A stretch of 36,452 nucleotides of DNA from positions 1 through 36,452 of the forward strand of contig LWDI01000046.1 of NCBI GenBank assembly GCA_002083475.1, in the 5' to 3' direction. The notes under the pieces were generated by a model. It was not told the origin of the DNA, made no database searches, and saw nothing but the letters and a program-made list of their open reading frames with translations. Of this stretch, positions 30,598-36,452 are shown piece after piece. Position 1 is the first letter of the stretch, and every line of letters starts with the position of its first letter. The position numbers and the translations under genes are program-made. The stretch is from Proteobacteria bacterium SG_bin5 (GTDB taxonomy: Bacteria; Pseudomonadota; Alphaproteobacteria; Sphingomonadales; Sphingomonadaceae).

Positions 30598-31220
30598 GGC
30601 GCGAGCCCCCCCGGTCGAGCCTCGCGCTGCAAATGGGGCAGGAAACGATCTATCTGCTGCTCGCGGTCGCCTTGTTCAGCGCGATCCTGCTCGGCGGCTA
30701 TCTGGTCGCGCTCAACGCCCGCCCCCGCCCGCGCGAGGAGCCGCCGATCATCGTCCTGCCCGAGGCGGGCGGTTTCAATTTCGCCGCCGGCTCGGCGGCG
30801 CTTTCGCCGGCGTTCGAGACGCGGCTCGCGCGCCAGATCGTGCCGCGCCTGCGCGCGATCGGCGAGGCGTATGACGCGGACGTGATCGAGGTGATCGGCC
30901 ATACCGACGACGTGCCGCGCCAGGGCGGCGGCCGGCTGCCGAGCAATCTCGATCGCACCTTGGTGCCGCTTTATCTGGGCGAGGCTACCGCCGAGCCCCA
31001 GGCGTCGGACAATGCCGGGCTCGGCATGGCGCGCGCCGTATCGGTCGCGCGTTTCCTGCGGCTGGCGGGGCTGAGCCGCTTCACCATCGTGCCGCTCTCC
31101 GCCGGCCCCTTCCTCCAGCCCGACGACCGCACGATCGGCGCCGGCGAGGCCCGCGCCGACGCCGGGCGGCGCCGGATCGAGGTGCGGATGCGGCGGCGGC
31201 GGACCGCCTCGGGCGGCTAA
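30594..31220 (+). CDS. OmpA/MotB-like (ZorB-like) protein
   Basis: A 208-aa protein: short basic cytoplasmic N-terminus, one membrane helix (about residues 18-40, TIYLLLAVALFSAILLGGYLVAL), a linker, then a periplasmic OmpA-C/peptidoglycan-binding domain. Domain landmarks are GFNFAAGSAAL, VIEVIGHTDDVP (His103, Asp105), SNLDRTLV, NAGLGMARAVSVARFL and RRRIEVRM. The order helix then OmpA domain, coupled to a MotA-like gene, is that of MotB and ZorB. Where MotB, TolR and ExbD have a membrane Asp, this protein has Glu17 at the helix start. The start overlaps the upstream stop (ATGA). The stop overlaps the stop of the convergent J-domain gene. Confidence 0.85.
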   Translation: MRREPPRSSLALQMGQETIYLLLAVALFSAILLGGYLVALNARPRPREEPPIIVLPEAGGFNFAAGSAALSPAFETRLARQIVPRLRAIGEAYDADVIEVIGHTDDVPRQGGGRLPSNLDRTLVPLYLGEATAEPQASDNAGLGMARAVSVARFLRLAGLSRFTIVPLSAGPFLQPDDRTIGAGEARADAGRRRIEVRMRRRRTASGG

Positions 31221-32422
31221 ACCCAAGCCCGCAGCACTTCGTAATGGGCGTTGAGTTCGACGAAGCGGCGGTGCGCGGCGGCGCGCGCGCTCGAGTCGGG
31301 CGGCGCCAGATCGGGATGAGTCAGCCGCGCGAGCTGGCGGAAACGCGCCGCGAGCCGCGCAGGGTCGGGCTTGGCGTGCGCCGCGAAGCCGAAATAGGCG
31401 AGCGCCAGCTCGATCTCGTTCTGGGGCGGCATCGGCGCCTGGCCGTCGATCGCCTCGATCAAGCGGCGCAGCACGGCATTCGCCGCCCCGATGCGCGCGA
31501 TCTGGGCCTCCACCGCGTCATGGTCGAGCGCCGCGTTGGTGAGAAGCTGCCGGTGGGCGTCGGCGGCATCGGCTTCGGCGCGCGCGCGCACCGCGCCTTG
31601 CGCGCTTCGGTCCCAGGGCGCGGGCCAGCGCCGAAGCAGCGCCTGGTGGAGCGCGGCGCCATCGCGCAAGGCGGTATCGAGCGCGCCCATCTGCCGGCCC
31701 AGCTCATCGGCGACGCGCTGAGCCTGAATGGCGGCCGGCACGGGCACCCCGAGCGGATCGGCGAGCCCGCCGCGCACATCGTCGAGAAAGGCGGTCAGCA
31801 CCGCGAGCCGGTGCGCGGCGGGCCAGCGCGCCTCGAGCCGGGCGATCCGTTCGAACGTCTGCGCGACTTGGGCGGCGGCGCGCACCGCGAGATAATCGCC
31901 CGAGCAGAGCCGCGCCTCGAGCGCGGCGGCGACCGGCGGTGCCACGCGATCGAACACGTGATCGATCGTGAAGAGTAGTTCGAGCACCGCGTTGGCGCGC
32001 GCGAGCTCCGCCGGATCGCGCCGCCGCGCGCGCTCGGGATCGAGCCCGATCGCGCGTAGGAACGCGCTCACCCCGTCGAACGGGTCGCGCTCGGCATCGA
32101 CGAAGCGCCACAACTGCCCCGGGATCGGGGCGAGCCCGAGCTGATCGAACATGTCGATCGCCGCGCGGCGCTTCAGCCGCTGGACGCGCGCGGCGATGGT
32201 GCTCGGTGGCGGCGCCTCGAACGCGGGGCGGGTGGCCGGGGCGATCGGGTGCGCGACCGGCGCGGCGCGGATCGCGGGGGTGGCGATCGGCGCTTCGTGC
32301 GCGCGCCCGAAAATACCGCGCCAGCGCTTGGCGTCACCCGTGCGCGCGCGTCGACCGAACAGCCGCGCGAGCCCATCCCACCAGCCGCCGCCAACCCAGC
32401 CGAGATAGCCGCTTTGCGCCAT
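31217..32422 (-). CDS. J-domain-containing protein of unknown function
   Basis: A 401-aa product. The C-terminus is a J domain (about residues 337-401): a leading helix ELALAYFGFAAHAKPDPARLAARFRQLARL, the HPD tripeptide at 369-371 (LTHPDLAPP), then AAHRRFVELNAHYEVLRAWV. J domains stimulate the ATPase of DnaK-type Hsp70. The N-terminus has a short Gly/Trp-rich stretch (WVGGGWWDGLARLFGRR) and a Pro/Ala-rich linker to about residue 77, then a helical middle region (about 80-330) of unknown fold. There is no zinc-finger or C-terminal DnaJ domain, so it is a type III J protein. It is convergent with the OmpA-like gene; the stop codons overlap (31217-31220). Confidence 0.85.
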   Translation of the reverse strand: MAQSGYLGWVGGGWWDGLARLFGRRARTGDAKRWRGIFGRAHEAPIATPAIRAAPVAHPIAPATRPAFEAPPPSTIAARVQRLKRRAAIDMFDQLGLAPIPGQLWRFVDAERDPFDGVSAFLRAIGLDPERARRRDPAELARANAVLELLFTIDHVFDRVAPPVAAALEARLCSGDYLAVRAAAQVAQTFERIARLEARWPAAHRLAVLTAFLDDVRGGLADPLGVPVPAAIQAQRVADELGRQMGALDTALRDGAALHQALLRRWPAPWDRSAQGAVRARAEADAADAHRQLLTNAALDHDAVEAQIARIGAANAVLRRLIEAIDGQAPMPPQNEIELALAYFGFAAHAKPDPARLAARFRQLARLTHPDLAPPDSSARAAAHRRFVELNAHYEVLRAWV

Positions 32423-32522
32423 GATGAGTCGGGTCTAGCGCATCGCCGCCGCCTGCGAAACCGCTTGCACCGATCGAACGCCCGCGCAACGATCGCCAGC
32501 GCAACGAGCGGGAGAGTCGAAA

Positions 32523-32696
32523 ATGAAGTTCGAACTTTACACCGACAAGGCGGGCGAGTGGCGCTGGCGGTTGAAGCACGGCAACGGCAATATCCTCGCC
32601 ACCACCTCGGAAGGCTATTCGTCCAAGGCCTCGGCGCTCAAATGCATCGAAAACGTCAAGAATTCGGCCGCCGCCGAGGTGATCGAGGTCGAGTGA
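32523..32696 (+). CDS. DUF1508 (YegP-like) small protein
   Basis: A 57-aa protein beginning MKFELYTDKAGEWRWRLKHGNGNILATT, followed by SEGYSSKASALKCIENVKN and an acidic C-terminus. This is a single DUF1508 repeat: a small alpha/beta unit with FELYTDKAGEWRWRLKxxNGxILxxSxxxYxxKxxAxxxIxxVK spacing. YegP-type proteins are usually two such repeats; single-repeat forms are common. Function is unknown. The Shine-Dalgarno GGGAGAG lies six to seven bases before the ATG. It is monocistronic, with the J-domain gene diverging upstream. Confidence 0.92.
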   Translation: MKFELYTDKAGEWRWRLKHGNGNILATTSEGYSSKASALKCIENVKNSAAAEVIEVE

Positions 32697-32703
32697 GCCG
32701 GGC

Positions 32704-33792
32704 TCAGGCGCCGAACCGCGCCGGGGCGTAAGCGGCGACCTCGATCGCGGCGACGGGCGCGGGGAGCGCGTCGCGGCGCAGCAGCGCGGCGGCGATTTGG
32801 GCGGCGGCGGGGGCGGTTTGAATGCCGAACCCGCCCTGCCCCACGCACCAGAAAAAGCCCGGCGCCGCCGCCGACCAGCCGAACACCGGCAAGCGATCGG
32901 GCGCGAAGGTGCGCAAGCCCGCCCAGCGCCGCTCGACCGCCGCCACCCGCCAATCGACCAATCGTTCGAGCCGGTCGATCGCGATCGCGACGTCGATCTC
33001 CTCGGGCGCGACGTCGCCGGGGGTGTCGGGGATTTCGTCATGCGGGCTCAGCCACAGCCGACCCTGCCCCTCGGGCTTGAAGTAAAAGCCGCCGCCCAGA
33101 TGCGCGACATGCGGCAATCCCTCGGGCACGGGGGGATCGGTGCGCAGCTGCACCATCGTCCGCCGATAAGGCGCGAGCCCGAGCGGCGCGACCCCCGCGC
33201 GCGTGGCGACCACATCGCCCCAGGCGCCCGCCGCATTGGCGAGCGTATCGGCGATCACCGGCCCCGCCCGCGTCTCGATCCGCCACGCGCCGTCGGTCCG
33301 CTCGGCCGCGAGCAGTTCGGCGCGCGTGAGCAGTTCCACCCCGCCGGCGCGGGCACGCGCGAGATAATGGGCGTGGAGCGCGGCGACGTCGATATAAGCG
33401 CAGCTCGGCTCGGCGACGCCCACCACCCAATCGGGCCGTAGCCCCGGCACCAAAGTCGCGGGATCGACCCGCTCGAGCCGCACCCCCGAGCCTTCGAATT
33501 CGGCGAGAAAGGCGTCCGCCGCCGCCTGTTCCTCCCGCCGCCCGACGTGAAGCGAGCCGAGCGGCGCCAGAAATCCGCCCGCGCGCAGATAATCGCCCGA
33601 GGCCGAGGTGAGCGGCTGCACCCCCGCGCCGCCATAAGTCTCCGACCAAAAGGCCGCCGAGCGCCCGGTCGCGTGATAGCCGGGCATGTCCTCGGCCTCG
33701 ATCAGCACGATCCGCCCCGCGCCGGCGAGTTCGGCCGCCAGGCTCGCGCCCGCCATGCCGGCGCCGATCACCGCGACGTCGGCGCGGATCAC
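32704..33792 (-). CDS. FAD-dependent oxidoreductase (DAO family)
   Basis: A 362-aa flavoprotein of the D-amino-acid oxidase/glycine oxidase-like superfamily. The N-terminus has the dinucleotide-binding loop DVAVIGAGMAGASLAAELA, followed by the acidic residue in VLIEAEDMPGYHATGRSAA. ANAAGAWGDVVA is the second FAD motif, and the C-terminal GFFWCVGQGGFGIQTAPAAAQIAAALL is the third. The substrate could be an amino acid, an amine or a hydroxy acid; no residue I can read decides it. No signal peptide. Its start overlaps the hydrolase stop by 4 bases, so the two are coupled. Confidence 0.9.
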   Translation of the reverse strand: MIRADVAVIGAGMAGASLAAELAGAGRIVLIEAEDMPGYHATGRSAAFWSETYGGAGVQPLTSASGDYLRAGGFLAPLGSLHVGRREEQAAADAFLAEFEGSGVRLERVDPATLVPGLRPDWVVGVAEPSCAYIDVAALHAHYLARARAGGVELLTRAELLAAERTDGAWRIETRAGPVIADTLANAAGAWGDVVATRAGVAPLGLAPYRRTMVQLRTDPPVPEGLPHVAHLGGGFYFKPEGQGRLWLSPHDEIPDTPGDVAPEEIDVAIAIDRLERLVDWRVAAVERRWAGLRTFAPDRLPVFGWSAAAPGFFWCVGQGGFGIQTAPAAAQIAAALLRRDALPAPVAAIEVAAYAPARFGA

Positions 33793-34724
33793 TTAGGCGC
33801 CTTCTCGGCGAGGAAAGCATCGATCTCGGCGACGGCGCGCGCGCGGGCGGGATCGGCCTCGCGCAGAATCTCGTGCGCCGCCTCCTTGCCGAAGGTCAGC
33901 ACCCGCGCGTCGGGCAGCCGCCGCGCGACGCCGAGCGCGGCGCGCGAATCGACCAATTCGTCGTGCAGCGGCACGATCAGCAGCACCGGCGGCGCGAGCG
34001 TCGCGAGGCGCGCGTCGCGGCGCAGCAGCCGGGTCGAGGTGAACGCCTGGGCGACCCAGCGCCAGCTCGGCGGGCCGAGCACCAGCTCGGGCTTGGCGCT
34101 CTGCCACCACAGCTCGTCGGCGTAGCGATCGGGATCATAAGTGAGCAATTGCTGCCGGGTCATCATCGTGCCCGGCTTCTCATTGCCGCGCCAAGCGGGG
34201 CGCGCGGGGTTGCCGATGCGGGCGATGCGCCCCGCGAGCCGCTCGCCCAAAGTCCAGCCGATCGGGCTCTTCAGGCCCAGCATCGGCGCCGAGAGCACCA
34301 GCGCGACCGGATCGGCCGCGTCCTCCACCACCGCGCGCAGCACCAAATGGCCGCCCATCGAATGGCCCATCAGCACGCGCGGCCCCGCGCCCTCGCGCGA
34401 CCATTCGCTCCAAAAGGCTTTGAGATCGGCGATGTAATCCGCGAAATCGCCGATGTCGCCGACGCTGGGGTCGGCGGCGACGCGCCCCGATCCGCCCTGG
34501 CCGCGCCAATCGAGGCTGGTCACGCTCCAGCCGGCTTCGTGCCAATGGGCGAAAAGCTCCAGATATTTCTCGAAAATGTCGCCGCGCCCGCCCTGCCACA
34601 AAATCCGCCCGCGCCCGGCGCCGGGCCAATCGAAACGGCGCAGCGCCCAGCCATCGGGCGCGCGCCAATGGCTGATTCGGGCGGCGGCGGGAATCGCGCG
34701 GCGGTAAAGTGAAGCGGAGGTCAC
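33789..34724 (-). CDS. Alpha/beta hydrolase, monoacylglycerol lipase/lysophospholipase-like
   Basis: A 311-aa alpha/beta hydrolase similar to PldB-type lysophospholipases and monoacylglycerol lipases. It has LDWRGQGGSGR (oxyanion-side loop), the nucleophile elbow VLMGHSMGGHL with Ser122, LIVPLHDELVDS with the acid, and KEAAHEILRE with the catalytic His. No signal peptide; cytoplasmic or membrane-peripheral. It is the first gene of a two-gene unit with the FAD oxidoreductase, overlapping it by 4 bases. It is divergent from cpaA across only 48 bases, so the promoters must be close or overlapping. Confidence 0.9.
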   Translation of the reverse strand: MTSASLYRRAIPAAARISHWRAPDGWALRRFDWPGAGRGRILWQGGRGDIFEKYLELFAHWHEAGWSVTSLDWRGQGGSGRVAADPSVGDIGDFADYIADLKAFWSEWSREGAGPRVLMGHSMGGHLVLRAVVEDAADPVALVLSAPMLGLKSPIGWTLGERLAGRIARIGNPARPAWRGNEKPGTMMTRQQLLTYDPDRYADELWWQSAKPELVLGPPSWRWVAQAFTSTRLLRRDARLATLAPPVLLIVPLHDELVDSRAALGVARRLPDARVLTFGKEAAHEILREADPARARAVAEIDAFLAEKAPK

Positions 34725-34772
34725 GCGCCGTGGTTACGTTTTGGCAAGCCCTCTCGTCTAGCGGTTAACGCC

Positions 34773-35249
34773 ATGAACGCGGCAAGCCTCTCGTTAACGT
34801 TGCTCGCGGTCCTCGCCGGGCTGCTGCTGTCGTGCGCGATCGAGGATCTGCGCCAGCGCACCATCGCCAATTGGAAGAACGCCGTGATCGCGCTGATGGC
34901 ACCGCTGTGGTGGTGGACGCAAGCGACGCCGCTCTGGCCCGATCTCGCGCTGCAGCTGGGCGTCGCGCTCGGCGTGACCGCGCTGTTCTTCGGCGCCTTC
35001 GTGATCGGGCAAATGGGCGGCGGCGATCTGAAGCTGATCGGCGCGCTCGGCTTGTGGCTCGCGCCGCTGCCGTTGCTCCAACTGCTGATGCTGATGTCGA
35101 TCATCGGCGCGGCGGTGACGCTGATCGCCGTCGCCGAGCATCATTTGCGCCGCCGCCCGGGGCGCAGCGAGACGCCCTATGGCGTGGCGATCGCGCTGGC
35201 AGGGTTAATCATGCTTCGTGAACCGCTTTTTTACCAGTTTGTCGGATGA
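34773..35249 (+). CDS. cpaA: Prepilin peptidase CpaA (TadV-like, A24 family)
   Basis: The inner-membrane aspartic peptidase that cleaves and may methylate Flp-type pilin precursors for the Tad pilus. The 158-aa protein is the short form without a methylase domain. The two catalytic aspartates are Asp25 in SCAIEDLRQRTI and Asp85 in the GxGD motif (QMGGGDLKLIGAL). About five membrane helices are visible. The start ATG at 34773 has a poor Shine-Dalgarno, and GTTAAC occurs both before (34764) and after (34793) it. It is followed by cpaB and cpaC, the normal Tad order. No pilin gene lies upstream in this window. Confidence 0.92.
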   Translation: MNAASLSLTLLAVLAGLLLSCAIEDLRQRTIANWKNAVIALMAPLWWWTQATPLWPDLALQLGVALGVTALFFGAFVIGQMGGGDLKLIGALGLWLAPLPLLQLLMLMSIIGAAVTLIAVAEHHLRRRPGRSETPYGVAIALAGLIMLREPLFYQFVG

Positions 35250-35293
35250 GTGAGGCTGGAGCCTAGGGTTCGGGCCGAGGGGGTAGTTGCCGC

Positions 35294-36340
35294 ATGGACG
35301 CTCGCAAAATCATTCTGCTCGTCGGCGCGCTGATCATCGCCGCGGTCACCGCTTTCGTCGCGCGTAGTCTGGTGCTCGGCCAAGCCGCGCCGACCGCGCA
35401 AGCCGTGCCCGCCGTGATCGCCCCGCCCGCGCCGACCGGCCCCGAAGTGATGGTCGCGACCCGCGCGCTGCCCGTGGGCACCATCCTCGATCAAACCTCG
35501 GTCACTTTCAAGCCCTGGCCCAGCGAGCTGATCGACAAGGCCTATTTCGTGAAGGATCGGCCGGAGTCGAACATCAAGAATCTGCTCGGCACCGTCGTGC
35601 GCGTGGCGATCACCGCCGGGCAACCGGTGACCCAGGGCGCGCTGGTCAAGCCCGGCGACCGCGGCTTCCTCGCCGCCGCGCTCGGGCCGGGCATGCGCGC
35701 GGTCACCGTGCCGCTCCAGGGCCAGCAGCAGCAGGTCGCGGGGTTCATCTTCCCCGGCGACCGCATCGATCTGATCCTCAACCAGCGCGTCGCGGGCGGC
35801 GGCGATGGCCCGCCGCTCAACGTCACCGAAACGGTGATGCGCAATTTGCGCGTGCTCGCGACCGATTCGCACACCGATCAGGCGCAGGACGACAAGGGCA
35901 ATACCGTCGTTCGCCCCTATAATAGCGTGACGGTGGAGGCGACGCCCAAGCTCGCCGAGAAGATCGTCGCAATCCAGAATCTCGGCGGCTCGCTCTCGGT
36001 CGCGCTGCGCTCGATCGCCGACAATGCGAGCGAGCTCGAAGAGAAGATCGCCTCGGGCGCGATCAACGTGCCCGATGGGCTCGACGCCAAGGCCGAACAG
36101 GCGATGATGAAGCGCGCCGAGGGCGAGCCCGTCGCCGCCAAGAACAGCTATGTGACCGGCGCCGACGTCTCGCGCTTCCAGCGCGCGACCGTGCCCGGCA
36201 AGACGGCGAGCGCCGACGCGCCGACGGGCGCGCCCGGCGCCGCGCCGGCGGGGGGGTATCCGGGGGCACCGCGCGGACCCGTGGTTCGCATCGCGCGCGG
36301 CAATAATGTCACCGAAGTTCCGGTGGGGGGGAAGAACTAA
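35294..36340 (+). CDS. cpaB: Flp pilus assembly protein CpaB
   Basis: A 348-aa periplasmic, membrane-anchored component of the Tad pilus, thought to support the outer-membrane secretin. One N-terminal helix (KIILLVGALIIAAVTAFVA) is followed by a SAF domain (VMVATRALPVGTILDQTSVTFKPWP, about residues 54-120). Then come the CpaB core with MRAVTVPLQGQQQQVAGFIFPGDRIDLILN and VTVEATPKLAEKIVAIQNLGGSLSVALRS, and a Pro/Gly/Ala-rich C-terminus. Length is somewhat longer than many CpaB proteins because of this tail. AGGGGGTAG lies upstream of the ATG. The TAA stop shares its last A with the ATG of the next gene (TAATG). Confidence 0.94.
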   Translation: MDARKIILLVGALIIAAVTAFVARSLVLGQAAPTAQAVPAVIAPPAPTGPEVMVATRALPVGTILDQTSVTFKPWPSELIDKAYFVKDRPESNIKNLLGTVVRVAITAGQPVTQGALVKPGDRGFLAAALGPGMRAVTVPLQGQQQQVAGFIFPGDRIDLILNQRVAGGGDGPPLNVTETVMRNLRVLATDSHTDQAQDDKGNTVVRPYNSVTVEATPKLAEKIVAIQNLGGSLSVALRSIADNASELEEKIASGAINVPDGLDAKAEQAMMKRAEGEPVAAKNSYVTGADVSRFQRATVPGKTASADAPTGAPGAAPAGGYPGAPRGPVVRIARGNNVTEVPVGGKN

Positions 36341-36452
36341 TGGCCAATCCGTCCAGCCTGCGACGCGCGCTCGGCGCGACCGTCGCGGTCGCGCTGGTGA
36401 GTGGCGCGCCCGCGCCGCTCGCCGCGCAAAAGGGTCGGCTGCGCGCCGCCGC
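36340..36452 (+). CDS. cpaC: Start of a secreted protein, probably the CpaC secretin (partial)
   Basis: Only the first 37 codons are in the window. They encode NPSSLRRALGATVAVALVSG, then APAPLAAQ, a typical signal peptide with probable cleavage at LAA or AAQ. Overlap with cpaB (TAATG) shows it belongs to the same operon. In Tad loci the gene after cpaB is normally cpaC/rcpA, the outer-membrane secretin, so the name rests on position, not on sequence of the secretin domain. Confidence 0.65.
   Translation, partial: MANPSSLRRALGATVAVALVSGAPAPLAAQKGRLRAA

Noticed and set aside
29800..31220. A complete Zorya defence system
   Set aside because: Only ZorA/B-like genes are present. There is no ZorC, ZorD helicase or ZorE nuclease, and the ZorA-like tail is short. 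The pair is reported as ZorAB/MotAB-like only.

Overview
The window looks like ordinary chromosome from a high-GC alphaproteobacterium, most likely a Sphingomonas-like member of the Sphingomonadales. This is inferred from the two-subunit glycine decarboxylase (GcvPA/GcvPB), the ispH-thrB-rnhA gene order, TTG starts overlapping upstream stops, and the many GC-rich palindromes between genes. Nothing identifies the species. There is no phage, IS element, CRISPR array or rRNA.

Layout. 1-3843 (minus): a 44-aa membrane peptide, a 593-aa secreted helical protein, xerD and accA, tightly spaced. 3906-5539 (plus): aroK-aroB. 5540-6007: a repeat-rich gap. 6008-7163: small DUF1003, DUF2256 and DUF423 proteins. 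7160-12002 (minus): radA, a tandem repeat array, then cvpA, a NifU-like scaffold, a KefC-type antiporter and DUF423, the last four joined by 4-nt overlaps. 12130-12981 (plus): an unusual secreted PDZ protein with a Ser/Tyr-rich then acidic tail. 13254-18551 (plus): a GT4 glycosyltransferase, rarA, a serine hydrolase, an MmcQ/YjbR protein and a DUF429-like protein. 18570-18645: tRNA-Thr(TGT). 18707-21001: a patatin-like protein. 21135-26102 (minus): the glycine cleavage operon gcvT-gcvH-gcvPA-gcvPB behind a tandem glycine riboswitch. 26134-27074 (minus): a lipoprotein and a small unknown protein. 27190-29633 (plus): ispH-thrB-rnhA. 29800-31220 (plus): a MotA/ExbB-like and OmpA/MotB-like pair, convergent with a J-domain protein (31217-32422). 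32523-32696: DUF1508. 32704-34724 (minus): an FAD oxidoreductase and an alpha/beta hydrolase. 34773 to the end (plus): the start of a Tad/Flp pilus locus, cpaA-cpaB-cpaC (cpaC cut by the window end).

Most genes are housekeeping. The least explained parts are: the ZorAB/MotAB-like pair facing a J-domain protein; the secreted PDZ protein; and the intergenic repeats. The repeats include REPIN-like doublets whose hairpin arms carry paired compensatory changes, a roughly 175-bp tandem amplification of one such doublet, and a terminal-inverted-repeat element whose edge supplies the TAG stop codon of two unrelated genes.
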